From CAWACP01 sp963780655 (GTDB lineage Bacteria; Acidobacteriota; Terriglobia; Bryobacterales; Bryobacteraceae): a stretch of 64,000 nucleotides of DNA. A program made the position numbers and the translations under genes. Position 1 is the first letter of the stretch. Each line of letters opens with the position of its first letter. Location: positions 1,736,001 to 1,800,000 of the forward strand of contig CAWACP010000003.1 of assembly GCA_963780655.1 (NCBI GenBank). Reading direction: 5' to 3'. Positions 1 to 9,535 of the stretch are shown piece by piece. Below the pieces are notes generated by a model, which was not told the DNA's origin, searched no databases, and saw nothing but the letters and a program-made list of their open reading frames with translations.

Positions 1-3000
1 TGGGGCGCGTCGACTGCCGCGCGAAGCTGGACCAACACATACAAGTCGTTCAATTATTACACCGCCCCCTACATTTACAACCGGCTGGCTACCTCGACCG
101 TCACCGACGGCACGAAGACTGTAACCCTGGCCACCAATACTTATGACGGCGCCACGCTCCAGAACATCACAGGCGCCCTTATCAACCACGACTCGGCTTA
201 CGGAACCAGCGGCCCGCCGCGCGGTAACCTCACCACCTCGGTCACGCCGGCCGGCACGAGCTACTATTCCTACGACATCTCCGGCGCTGTGGTCTCCGCC
301 AGCGACCCCAATGGCCACTCTGTAGCGGTCACTAACAGTTCCAGCGCTAATTATGCCGCACCCAGCCTGATCACGCCGAACAGCCAGAGCAATCTCTCCA
401 CGAGCATGACCTGGAACCTGTTCCTTGCCCCGACCTCACAGACCGGTCCGAATGGCGCGACATCTTCGATGACTTACGACGCCTGGGGCCGCGTGGCGAC
501 CTCTACTTCACCCAGTGGCGCGGTAACTACGTACACCTACGCGAATTACTCCGGAACCACAGGCGCTACCGTGACGGCGAAAGTCACCTCCAGCGGCGGA
601 ACTCTTCCGCAGGGCAACGGCCGCTATACCCTTACGACCCATGATGGCCTCGGCCGCCCGGTAAAGGTCGAGCGCCATGACTCCGGCGGTACTTTGGTTT
701 CCACAGTTGACACGTTTTACGATTCCTGCGGCTGCTCGCCCCTGGGCAAGATGAAGAAGACCTCGATGCCCTATGCGCCCACTGGCACGGAGTATTGGAC
801 GGTCTATAACTACGACGGCATGGGCCGGACCATCTCCGTAGTGGCGGCCGACGGGGCCAGCACCACCAGCTACACGTACGGGGTCTCGACGGCTTCGCCC
901 CAGCGAACCACCGCGACTGTTGCCGACCCGGCCGGTCACACGAAAGAGTACTTCAGCGACGGCCTGGGCCAATTGACAAAAGTAATCGAAGACCCGTCTA
1001 ATCTGAACTACGCCACCAATTACACTTACGACGTTCTGAGCCACCTGATTCAGGTGCAGCAGACCCGCGGCACGGTCACCCAGACGCGCTCGTTCAATTA
1101 CCTCTCGGGCGGCAACGTAACGGCGCTTCTCCAGAGCGCCACCAACCCGGAGAACGGGACCGTGAGCTATACCTACAATCCTGACAACACGCTGGCTACG
1201 AAAACCGATGCGCGCGGCCAGATCGTTTCCTACACCTACGATCTCTTCCAGCGCGTCACCGGTATCACGCGCGGCGGCGCGCAGAGCGTTGCCTTCTACT
1301 ACGACAGCGATCCGTTCGACCATTCATTCTTCACCCAGAACGCCTGGGGCCGGCTGGCCGCGGTACAGTACCAGGCAGGCAGCCCGCACACCTTCGTCGA
1401 GATGTACAGCTACGACATCGCCGGCCATGCCACCGGCAAACAGGAGCAGATCACGTACAACTGCCAGTGGTGGTATCCGGGCACGAACTGCAACTCGGCG
1501 CAGGTGTTGACGCTCATCGGCTCCTGGACGTACGACGGCGAAGGGCGCATGACCGGCCAGACATGGCCGCAGGATTACGGCGGGGTCAATCCGGCGGTAA
1601 CGTACGCCTATGACGTCGCGGGCCGGCCGAACGCGCTGACCGAGACAAGCAACACAGGCACGAACCACATCATTACGAGCGTCAATTACGATCTGTTAAA
1701 CCAGCAGATCAGTTATGCCGGTACCGGCGAATCGTGGGCCTACAACGTCCTCGGGCAGATCCTCACGCATCAGTTTACCGGCGGCAACGTGCAGTACGCC
1801 TACCCGGCAGCGGGGCAGAACAATGGCCAGATCGTCTCGCGCACGAACGAGATCAGCGGCGAGCAGGTGGTGTACACCTACGACGCGCTGAACCGGCTGA
1901 TTCAGGCGCAGACGGCGGCGAACCCGAACGTTACGCAGTGGGGTCAGGCTTTCGTTTACGATGGATTCGGGAACCTGTTGCAGAAGAACGTGACGAAAGG
2001 CTCGGCTCCGACGCTGACGCAAACCGTGGACTCCGGCAATCACATCAATGGCGTGACGTACGATGCCGCGGGCAACCCGACACAGATGAGCGTGGGTGGT
2101 TTCTTCTACAACCAGTCGGAGTCGGTGACGTGGGACGCCGACGAGCGGCTGGTGCAGGTCGGGACGTCTTTTCCGCTTCAGTACGGGTACGACCCGCAGA
2201 ACCACCGGGTGTGGGCGGCGCAGTCGAACATCCTGGGGCCGTATGGAGTTTTCTATTTCATCGGCGTGGACGGCCGTCGAATCGGCACGTACACCTGGGA
2301 CGGCACGCACTCGCTGCTAACGCTGAACACCAACACCGGTCCGGAGATCTATTTCCGGGGGCGGCTGGTCGGCGCGAATCAGGATCAGGTGGGCAGCGTC
2401 AAGGGCGGCGGAGGCTACCCATACGGCGAGGGCTATACGTCGTCGAACCCGAACACCGACGCCTTCGGCTTCGCGACTTACACGAGCGACTCGGCCACCG
2501 GCCTGGATTACGCCTGGAACCGGTATTACTCGAGTAACTGGGGCAGGTTCTTGAGCGTGGATCCCTCGGGCAAAAGCGCAGATCGCCGGAATCCGCAGAC
2601 CTGGAACCGGTATACCTACGGCCTGAACGATCCGGTAAACATTAGCGACCCGACTGGGGCTAATATAGTCGACTGCAATTGGACTGGGGGTTGTTTCAGC
2701 CCGTGGACCGCAGCTACCTCGCTCAACGGTCAGAATTCAGGCACCGACCTCGAAGGAGGTATCCGTTTCAGTGGCGCACTCTGGGATCAGGAGGCGGCGG
2801 ACGAGGGGGTATATGAGTCCTACGTTCGAGGGGAGATCGGCTGGCTCGCCGGTGATCCTGCCAGTGTGGTTCTGGGATTTTCTGCGCTCACAAATCTACA
2901 CGCAGTCAAGGGTGCGGCGGTTGATGCATTTGCCGCTCTGAACAATCCGGATTGCGCCGGACTGTTCAACCTACCGAACAACATGGGGCCCTGGGACCTG

Positions 3001-3336
3001 CTTAGTGAAATAACGATAACATTCAGCCCCGAGCATGATCCGACCACGGATGCGACCACAACCGAGACTTCCTCCGGTCAGACAATACTCAACTTCAACA
3101 CGGATCCGGGAAGCGCCTATCTTACCGGAGGCGCCTCGGAAGCCGCCAACACGATCATCCATGAACTGCTGCACGTTGCCGTGGCCCACTACGGCTCCAG
3201 TGCCGTAAGCCCACTATGGAACAACAACGATACCGCTCCGGGTAATGCCACGCCGGCGCAACAGGCTGCGGCTGACGCAGCCCAAACCAGCGAGGAGAAC
3301 CTGATCATTAGCAAGTGTGGAGTTGGAGGTCCGTAG
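1..3336 (+). CDS. RHS/YD-repeat protein with HExxH C-terminal tip (5' end outside window)
   Basis: Large YD-repeat (RHS) protein, presumably exported. The frame is open from base 1, so the N-terminus is missing. Repeats such as YTYDALNRL run to the RHS-associated core, which ends near base 2660 with DYAWNRYYSSNWGRF and LNDPVNISDPTG. After that core the sequence changes to a unique tip of about 220 residues containing HELLH (3160-3174) and ending ISKCGVGGP. In RHS polymorphic toxins the core forms a shell and the tip is the effector. HExxH suggests a zinc metallopeptidase tip, but the third ligand was not identified. A small exported protein gene follows 33 bases downstream, in the immunity position. 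The core DNA is repeated nearly identically at 3990-5800 and 9536-10655. RHS identity is secure; toxin activity is inferred. Confidence 0.9.
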   Translation, partial: WGASTAARSWTNTYKSFNYYTAPYIYNRLATSTVTDGTKTVTLATNTYDGATLQNITGALINHDSAYGTSGPPRGNLTTSVTPAGTSYYSYDISGAVVSASDPNGHSVAVTNSSSANYAAPSLITPNSQSNLSTSMTWNLFLAPTSQTGPNGATSSMTYDAWGRVATSTSPSGAVTTYTYANYSGTTGATVTAKVTSSGGTLPQGNGRYTLTTHDGLGRPVKVERHDSGGTLVSTVDTFYDSCGCSPLGKMKKTSMPYAPTGTEYWTVYNYDGMGRTISVVAADGASTTSYTYGVSTASPQRTTATVADPAGHTKEYFSDGLGQLTKVIEDPSNLNYATNYTYDVLSHLIQVQQTRGTVTQTRSFNYLSGGNVTALLQSATNPENGTVSYTYNPDNTLATKTDARGQIVSYTYDLFQRVTGITRGGAQSVAFYYDSDPFDHSFFTQNAWGRLAAVQYQAGSPHTFVEMYSYDIAGHATGKQEQITYNCQWWYPGTNCNSAQVLTLIGSWTYDGEGRMTGQTWPQDYGGVNPAVTYAYDVAGRPNALTETSNTGTNHIITSVNYDLLNQQISYAGTGESWAYNVLGQILTHQFTGGNVQYAYPAAGQNNGQIVSRTNEISGEQVVYTYDALNRLIQAQTAANPNVTQWGQAFVYDGFGNLLQKNVTKGSAPTLTQTVDSGNHINGVTYDAAGNPTQMSVGGFFYNQSESVTWDADERLVQVGTSFPLQYGYDPQNHRVWAAQSNILGPYGVFYFIGVDGRRIGTYTWDGTHSLLTLNTNTGPEIYFRGRLVGANQDQVGSVKGGGGYPYGEGYTSSNPNTDAFGFATYTSDSATGLDYAWNRYYSSNWGRFLSVDPSGKSADRRNPQTWNRYTYGLNDPVNISDPTGANIVDCNWTGGCFSPWTAATSLNGQNSGTDLEGGIRFSGALWDQEAADEGVYESYVRGEIGWLAGDPASVVLGFSALTNLHAVKGAAVDAFAALNNPDCAGLFNLPNNMGPWDLLSEITITFSPEHDPTTDATTTETSSGQTILNFNTDPGSAYLTGGASEAANTIIHELLHVAVAHYGSSAVSPLWNNNDTAPGNATPAQQAAADAAQTSEENLIISKCGVGGP

Positions 3337-3368
3337 GCGGTCTCGGACGAACGGAGGGGAAATTGAAA

Positions 3369-3797
3369 ATGCGAGTGCCTTTGGTCTATCTATGTCTGGC
3401 GCGGCTTACGTGCAGATCCCTTCTTTGCCTTTGCGTTTTCCTTGCTCCGCTGTCGGGCGCCGCGACAGATCCGGTCGATGCCTGTGAGCTGTTCAGGCAT
3501 CCGGAGCAGTACTATGGAAGGACGATTCAGATCCGCGGCGTCTTTGTCCACCACACAGAGGGAACAACCCTGTACGGTTATCCAAAATGCGAAGGAATTG
3601 AGTTTCCGCTCGCGGAGATCCGTGGTGGGACCGCCGAAACAGTTGCGGCCTGGCGCAAGGGCGGCGGATTCAAGGGGGCTTGGATGCTCTCCAACATGAC
3701 GGGAAGATTCGAAAGAAACGCGAGTGGCGGGTATTTGTTCCGTATTGAGTCGCTGACCGTACTGCGGAGGGTCAAGCCGTACGTCATTCCGCAATAG
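3369..3797 (+). CDS. small exported protein, candidate immunity partner of RHS tip 1
   Basis: Predicted 142-residue protein starting at ATG 3369. An in-frame upstream start at 3315 would overlap the RHS gene. Residues 1-30 form a signal peptide with a hydrophobic stretch (LLCLCVFLAPLSGAA). The mature part begins with a motif like CELFRHPEQYYGRTIQIRG, resembling short secreted beta-barrel/OB-like proteins, and has two further cysteines. I cannot assign a family. Position right after an RHS tip is where immunity genes lie, and export would match a target acting outside the cytoplasm; both are inference. The stop codon abuts the next RHS fragment, which begins in a different frame at 3797, so this gene is wedged between two recombined RHS pieces. 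Confidence 0.6.
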   Translation: MRVPLVYLCLARLTCRSLLCLCVFLAPLSGAATDPVDACELFRHPEQYYGRTIQIRGVFVHHTEGTTLYGYPKCEGIEFPLAEIRGGTAETVAAWRKGGGFKGAWMLSNMTGRFERNASGGYLFRIESLTVLRRVKPYVIPQ

Positions 3798-6498
3798 GGC
3801 TGGACTACGCGTGGAACCGTTATTACTCCAGTAACTGGGGGAGATTCCTGAGTCCCGACCCGTCCGTGAATAACTCAGGCCTCGCGAGTCCGCAGGGCTG
3901 GAACCGCTGCGCCTACGTGCTGAATGATCCAATAAACCGCTTCGATCCCGCCGGGACATGCGGTCAAAGTGCTGATACCGATTACAGCGTCGACGGGGCC
4001 AGCACTACCAGCTACGCGTATGGCGTGGTGACAACGACGCCGCAGCGGACCACCGCGACCGTCGCCGACCCGGCTGGACACTCGAAGCAGTACTTCAGCG
4101 ACGGCCTGGCCAATTAACCCAGGTAATCGAAGACCCGTCCCATTTGAACTACGCCACGAATTACACCTACGACGTGTTGAGCCACCTCATTACGGTGCAG
4201 CAGACCCGCGGCATGGTCACCCAGACGCGCTCGTTCAATTACCTCTCCGGCGGTAACGTAACGGCGCTTCTCCAGAGCGCCACCAACCCGGAGAACGGGA
4301 CCGTGAGCTATACCTACAATCCTGACAACACGCTGGCTACGAAAACCGATGCGCGCGGCCAGACCGTTTCCTACAGCTACGATCTCTTCCAGCGCGTCAC
4401 CGGCATCACGCGCGGCGGCGGGCAGAGCGTGGCCTTCTACTACGACAGCGATCCCTTCGACCATACATTCTTTACCCAGAACGCATGGGGCCGGCTGGCC
4501 GCCGTACAGTACCAGGCGGGCAGCCCACACACGTTCGTCGAGATGTACAGCTACGACATCCCCGGCCGTGCCATCGGCAAACAGGAGCAGATCACGTATA
4601 ACTGCCAGTGGTGGTATCCGGGCACGAACTGCAACTCGGCGCAGGTGTTCACGCTGACCGGTTCCTGGACGTACGACAAGGAAGGGCGCATGACCGGCCA
4701 GACATGGCCGCAGGATTACGGCGGCGTCAATCCGGCGGTAACGTACGCCTATGACGTCATGGGCCGGCCAAACACGCTGACCGAGACGAGCAACACAGGC
4801 ACGAACAACATCGTCACGGGCGTTAGTTACAACACGGCCGATCAGCCGCTGAGCGTTCAGACCACCACGTGGGGCGATACTAACGAGGCCTGGACATACA
4901 ACAGCCTTGGGCAGGTCGCCTCCTATCAATCGTCATTTCAGGGTGGGAGGGTTGTCGCGAACGTGCAGTACGCCTATGCCCCGGCCGGGCAGAACAACGG
5001 CCAGATCGCCTCGCGTACAAACGTCACCAGCGGCGAGCAGGTGGTGTACACCTACGATGCGCTGAACCGGCTGATTCAGGCGCAGACGGCGGCCAATCCG
5101 AATGTTACGCAGTGGGGCCAGGGATTCGTTTACGATGGATTCGGGAACCTGCTGCAGAAGAACGTCACGAAAGGCTCGGCCCCGACGCTGACGCAGACCG
5201 TGGACTCCGGCAATCACATAAACGGCGTGACGTACGACGCGGCGGGCAATCCGACCCAGATGAGCGTGGGTGGTTTCTTCTACAACCAGTCGGAGCCGCT
5301 GACGTGGGACGCCGATGAGCGGCTGGTGCAGGTCGGGACGTCGTTTCCGCTGCAGTACGGTTACGACGCGCAGAACCACCGGGTGTGGGCGGCGCAGTCG
5401 AACATCCTGGGGCCGTATGGAGTTTTCTATTTCATCGGCGTAGACGGGCATCGGATCGGCACGTACACCTGGGACGGCACGCACTCGTTGCTGACGCTGA
5501 ACACCAGCGGCCCAGAGATCTATTTCCGCGGGCGACTGGTCGGCGCGAGTCAGGATCAGGTGGGCAGCACTAACGGCGGCGGTGGATACCCATACGGCGA
5601 GGGCTATACGGCGACCGACGCCGTCGGCTTCGTGACCTACACGGGCGACTCGGCCACCGGGCTGGATTATGCGTGGAACCGGTATTACTCAAGTAACTGG
5701 GGACGGTTCCTGAACGCTGACCCGGCGCTGCGGTCTATGAATGTCGGCAGTCCTCAGAGCTTCAACCGGTACGGGTACGCCGGCAACGATCCCGTGAACA
5801 AGAACGATCCGAGCGGAATGGACACCTACTACGGGCCGACATCCTACTCAATGTCGAACATGAGCATGACTGATTATTGTGTGACTTTAATCCAGGGCAA
5901 CGCCGATGAGTACCAGGGCTTTGCTGACGATGGCGGATTTCACATGTCCGGAAGCGTGAACATATTCCAGGTTGCCATCTCGGCCTGCATGAACTCAGTC
6001 GCCGCATCGATCATGTTCGGCGGCGTCGGCGGTAGCGCACCTAACAACGCAACGCTGCTTGAGGCCGCACAGGCGGACGTCACGAAGGATCTGAAGAAGC
6101 AGCCGTGCGCCGATGATTTTAAGGACGCGAGCGCCGATATTCAAAAGCTCCAAGACGTGAGTTTCAAGAATCTGGGTTCCATCACATACACAGGGAGTGG
6201 TCGTCGCCCGGGCTGGCACGGCACTGAGGGAGAGTATAACTGGTTCACAGGTTCCATAAGCTTGAACTCCCAGGTCAACTGGGCCGACCCAAACAGCACA
6301 TCTGCAATTGTGAATGGCCAACCGGGGACATATCCTGCGCTCGATGCCGAAGCCAACTCCCTTGGCGCTTCGTCCATGACAGCAGCGCAGTTCATGGATA
6401 TAGTCATCCTGCACGAACTGGCACATTTCAATGGCGCGATAGGAAATCCAGACAAGGGGCACGTGGAGCAGCAATTATGGAACGATTGCGTCAAGTAG
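3797..6498 (+). pseudogene. displaced RHS cassette: core fragment, partial core, HExxH tip 2; frameshifted
   Basis: RHS material without its own N-terminus. It begins abruptly with DYAWNRYYSSNWGRFLSPDP and a short tip remnant, then at about 3985-3990 joins the middle of a second core (DGASTTSYAYG). One G is missing after 4109 compared with the same stretch of the first copy (961-975), so the frame stops at 4117 and the rest (from 4144) is in another frame. The second part runs through a full RHS-associated core (to about 5815) into tip 2, which has HELAH (6412-6426) and ends LWNDCVK. This fits a silent tip cassette displaced downstream of an active rhs gene, as known for E. coli rhs orphan tips. 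An independent product from the ATG at 4144 (784 residues) cannot be excluded. Confidence 0.75.
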
Positions 6499-7091
6499 CA
6501 GGTCCGCTAACTGTCATCGCTTCGGTCGTTTTCGGTTTCTGTACTGCGCCGGCCCAAGACTCGTGTTCTCTCGTGGTAAGGGCTCTTTCACCTGACGGGC
6601 GTCGCCCGATGGTACCCGTCTCCGTTCGCGAGCAGAGCGGTCGTGTAGAGGACAAGAACCAAGGGGACGGCGATGTCCGTTTTTGTGACCTGGGCATTCT
6701 CCCGGTTACTGTCACAGTGGGTAGCGACAGCACGTGTGGCCAAGTGACTATTCATGACGTGGCGGTTTCGCTAGACACGACACACTTGTTGGACGTCACG
6801 TACGATCCCGATTCCTGCCCCGAGAGAATTCCTCCGCCAGTCCCATCGTGCCTCATCTTGTTTCGTGTGGCGGATGGATCCGGGAAGTGGGTTCCGGGTG
6901 CGTTGATTCGGATGTCGAGCTCGGATACGACACTGAGGGCGGACGAGTTTGGTCGTGCGTTGTTTGAGGCGAGGACTGGTAGCGCGATCCGCGGTTCGGT
7001 TACCGCAGACGGCTTCCGCCCGGCCGAATTCACGTGGGCCTGCCCGGATTCCGATCCGCACGAAAAGGTGATCGTACTCGTGAGGCGTTGA
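6477..7091 (+). CDS. exported two-domain protein, candidate immunity partner of RHS tip 2
   Basis: Predicted 204-residue protein whose ATG lies inside the end of the RHS tip, overlapping it by 22 bases, which suggests translational coupling. A signal peptide covers residues 1-27 (VIASVVFGFCTAPAQ). Two similar halves follow, each like a carboxypeptidase-regulatory/Ig-type beta sandwich: SLVVRALSPDGRRPMVPVSV and ILFRVADGSGKWVPGALIRM. Both carry cysteines, so disulfides are plausible. No catalytic motif is visible. It sits immediately after the HExxH tip, as do the other small exported genes of this island, so an immunity or binding role is the working guess. Not a recognised named family. Confidence 0.6.
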   Translation: MERLRQVAGPLTVIASVVFGFCTAPAQDSCSLVVRALSPDGRRPMVPVSVREQSGRVEDKNQGDGDVRFCDLGILPVTVTVGSDSTCGQVTIHDVAVSLDTTHLLDVTYDPDSCPERIPPPVPSCLILFRVADGSGKWVPGALIRMSSSDTTLRADEFGRALFEARTGSAIRGSVTADGFRPAEFTWACPDSDPHEKVIVLVRR

Positions 7092-7195
7092 GGGGTGGGC
7101 CGCTCGCGTAGATCGCAGCACGGCGGATCATCAGGTTACCGGCGCTGCCGAAACCTCAAGGCGATGCGGGCGCACCGGCTGAAGGAGGCGACGCG

Positions 7196-7579
7196 TCACC
7201 CTGCCGGGCGCAGGCGCTGTCTGGAGCTGGCGGCGACCAGTGAGTTAATCAGCCGCACGACGGCGCGCTGGTCCTTTTCCGGCAGCGCCGTCATCATCTG
7301 GAATCTCTTCCACAGCCGCTTCGTTTCGGCGTCGTTCTCGAGGCGATCGACGCGCGGCGGCCTCATCCCCAGCAGCTCGTCGGAGGAAACCCGCAGGGCT
7401 TTGGCCAGAGCGATTACGGCTGAGGCAGGCGGGATTCCGTCGTCATTCTCGTAATAGGAAATCGATCGCTGGGTGCTTCCGGCCGCCTTCGCCAACTGCA
7501 CCTGCGTCAACCCGCGCGCCTTGCGGATGGAGGCGAGGCGGGGGCCGAAGCCGGGATCCTGTCTCTTGCTGCGGGGCAT
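7196..7579 (-). CDS. XRE-family transcriptional regulator
   Basis: DNA-binding protein of 127 residues with an N-terminal Cro/C1-type helix-turn-helix at about residues 12-66 (RLASIRKARGLTQVQLAKAA, then SISYYENDDGIPPASAVIAL and LRVSSDELLG). The C-terminal 50 residues are helical (ETKRLWKRFQMMTALPEKDQ), typical of short repressors of mobile elements. ATG 7579 is chosen; a start at 7636 would place the first codon inside a palindrome that is better read as the operator. The gene diverges from a truncated CHC2-primase gene at 7740, a layout expected of an integrated element. It probably represses itself and the divergent unit through the inverted repeats at 7635-7672. Confidence 0.85.
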   Translation of the reverse strand: MPRSKRQDPGFGPRLASIRKARGLTQVQLAKAAGSTQRSISYYENDDGIPPASAVIALAKALRVSSDELLGMRPPRVDRLENDAETKRLWKRFQMMTALPEKDQRAVVRLINSLVAASSRQRLRPAG

Positions 7580-7634
7580 CTCACTGGCGATTGTAATGGC
7601 AGATTCGCGCGCTGCCGGGCGGCTCTCAGTTGAC

Positions 7635-7672
7635 ATACACGCATAGTGTATACTCTCATGGACGGTATGAGA
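7635..7672. promoter_or_regulatory. two adjacent inverted repeats, candidate XRE operator region
   Basis: ATACAC-gcata-GTGTAT (7635-7651) and TCTCAT-ggacggt-ATGAGA (7654-7672) lie between the divergent XRE gene and the CHC2 remnant. Both have perfect 6-base arms. The arrangement resembles a phage-type regulator's control region; binding is inferred. Confidence 0.5.
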
Positions 7673-7739
7673 AAGCGAGAAACCATACAGAACGGGTGCA
7701 TCCCCCACTTGACAGGTTTTTGCCTGAGGAGCCGCTGAC

Positions 7740-7875
7740 ATGCCGCGCATTCCTGACGAAGTCATCGAACGGCTCAAACAGGAGGTCTCGCTCCAGCGGC
7801 TGGTGGAGGCGCGGGGCGTCGAGCTGAAGCGGCATGGCGCGGACCTGCTGGGCCTGTGCCCGTTCCATGACGACC
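7740..7875 (+). pseudogene. truncated CHC2 zinc-finger primase-like gene
   Basis: The first 45 or so residues (MPRIPDEVIERLKQEVSLQR, then ELKRHGADLLGLCPFHDD) match the start of CHC2 zinc-finger proteins, the DnaG-type primase module carried by mobile elements. The CPFH zinc motif is present. Right after HDD, at about 7875, similarity ends and the DNA switches to an RHS tip in another reading frame, so the primase gene has lost everything downstream. With the divergent XRE gene it marks a decayed mobile element used as the recombination point. No function is expected. Confidence 0.7.
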
Positions 7876-8358
7876 TTCGGCCCGGGGTGCCAGAAGGCCT
7901 TGGGCGCAAAATGGAACCTGTACAGCGGACCAACGAGCATTCTTGCCAAGGCCACCGGTGAAGGGCCCAACGGAGATGTTTATATCGAGGGTTCGACGGT
8001 GGCGAACTCATCCATGTTAGCCTACGGCTACCCTACCGTTGGCGGTACCGTCGGGCAATATCTTGCGAACGGGGTGGAGGCTTTCGTCGAGCAATTCAGG
8101 AACTCAAAGACCGGTGACCTATACCCAGGCAACGTTATCGTGCTCGGGAACTTCTTTAACACCCCCGATACTGCAGGAAGCATCGTTGCTCAGGACCAGA
8201 ATATGTACTTGGTGCACGAAGTCCTCCATACGTACACCGGTCAAGGCGATATTGCTTTGGCCAGCACACTCGGCTTGGGCAATTTCAGTGACCCTGCTGC
8301 CGCGTCACTGGCGATAAGCAACTACATCTTTTCAGACTGTGGTACCAAGGGCAACTGA
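7876..8358 (+). pseudogene. orphan RHS tip 3 with HExxH, no core attached
   Basis: Orphan RHS-like effector tip in the frame that would read from an ATG at 7834 inside the CHC2 remnant. The tip begins near KALGAKWNLYSGPTSILAK, contains HEVLH (8215-8229) and ends IFSDCGTKGN. It has neither YD repeats nor a ribosome-binding site of its own, so it is probably silent unless recombined onto a core. The ending hydrophobic-x-x-Cys pattern matches tip 1 (IISKC) and tip 2 (LWNDC). Its TGA overlaps the ATG of the next gene, so the tip and its partner moved as one cassette. The tip family assignment rests on context and shared motifs. Confidence 0.6.
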
Positions 8359-9158
8359 TGATGCGACAGATCCCGCTCTCGTGCGCAGCGCTTTTTCTGC
8401 TGACGCTCTCTCAAGGATGTGGGTGCGTGGTTCCGGCCCGCGCACGGCTATTGTCCCACAATGAAGCTGGCCGCGCCTACGACCAAACCTCTTTGATAGA
8501 GCCCAGTTCCTTTTCGGAGCCAATCCTGCGGGAATCGTTCAAGAAGCTTCTGGCAGAGAAAACAGGACGCTTTCCTCTTGTACGATGGACCGTGGGCACG
8601 ACTGAGGAAGACGTTGCGCGCGCTGTGGGCGGCCCCGGGTGCTCGTTTGAAAATCCAAGGGACGGCAACTGGCTTCGAACGAGCATGATCGCTCAGTTTG
8701 TTTACAGGAACGGGGCTCTTATTGAACGGCTGAAGAATCACGAACGCGTAATGGAACGAATCCTCAAAGGGAACACCGACCCGCTTCATTTGACTATCGA
8801 TGGCGCACGGATGCACCTTGAGTCCTTTTACATCCACTCAGATACCGGTACGGCCGATCCACTCGTCCAGTTTTACGTTATAGCAACACCGTTGCCGTCA
8901 TCAGAACAGGCTGCAGCCGCACTCAAGGCATTGCTGGCTATCTTCGGCGTGCATCGGGCGGGGCTTGTTGTCCGATCCGACTCGTTCTTTGGCCGGTTCG
9001 ATGGGCCTATTATTGGCGCCTTCAATCCTCCGTACGAGGACGTGAATGAGCAGCAGTTCATGCTAAGGCCATATGTCGGTTGCTCTGCAGGTCCTGCCGA
9101 AGCCCACTGTGCTAAGCAGTTTCCGGCAGTTCGCTCTCGCTTGGCGGATTGCATGTGA
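8358..9158 (+). CDS. putative lipoprotein, candidate immunity partner of RHS tip 3
   Basis: Predicted 266-residue exported protein. Residues 1-20 form a lipoprotein-type signal with lipobox-like LTLSQGC, so the mature protein would be membrane anchored at that Cys. The body is mixed alpha/beta with no recognised catalytic motif; three Cys lie near the C-terminus (VGCSAGPAEAHC and LADCM). The start codon overlaps the stop codon of the orphan tip (TGATG), which implies coupled translation when the cassette is expressed. By analogy with the two other tip/exported-protein pairs upstream it is a candidate immunity protein. Family not recognised. Confidence 0.6.
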   Translation: MMRQIPLSCAALFLLTLSQGCGCVVPARARLLSHNEAGRAYDQTSLIEPSSFSEPILRESFKKLLAEKTGRFPLVRWTVGTTEEDVARAVGGPGCSFENPRDGNWLRTSMIAQFVYRNGALIERLKNHERVMERILKGNTDPLHLTIDGARMHLESFYIHSDTGTADPLVQFYVIATPLPSSEQAAAALKALLAIFGVHRAGLVVRSDSFFGRFDGPIIGAFNPPYEDVNEQQFMLRPYVGCSAGPAEAHCAKQFPAVRSRLADCM

Positions 9159-9535
9159 GTTTCCGATATCTCCGCAATAAAGCAGCCCGTCACGAAAGAA
9201 ACGCGGGTGAGAACGAACGGTCGTCCCTCAGTGGCGCTGGTTGTGCACATGCCGAGGCCGGCAAACCGCTGCCGCACACTGGCGGAGGCACGTTCGGATG
9301 GATCAGACTTCAAAATCGTCCAGCGCCCGTTGCGAATCTCGCGGATTAAGACCTGTGCCCTCCCAAACGCCGGCCCGTGAGGCATCCCCTGCAAGAAAGA
9401 CTTATGCGGATCGAGGTTGCCCAGCTGTGTTGCCGTCGGCCATATGTCAGAACCGCCCCTAGCCAAATCGATCATGAATGAGGTATCGACCCTGGCTGAG
9501 GTTACAGTGACCCACGAGGAGGATGCGCCCAACCA
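9159..9535. other. 377-base spacer, no recognisable gene
   Basis: Frames are open on both strands but nothing recognisable appears. RHS homology resumes sharply at about 9536, so this is probably leftover DNA from recombination or a decayed insertion. Confidence 0.5.

Noticed and set aside
508..2310. Antisense open frames inside the RHS core
   Set aside because: They are shadows of a conserved coding frame with YD motifs and occur identically in each core copy.
7834..8358. Independent 174-residue protein starting inside the CHC2 remnant
   Set aside because: Its first 14 codons are CHC2 DNA in the wrong frame and no ribosome-binding site is seen. The rest is an orphan RHS tip.
9417..9535. 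N-terminus of a new RHS gene from TTG 9417
   Set aside because: The first 40 codons show no RHS or signal-peptide character. RHS homology begins abruptly at 9536.
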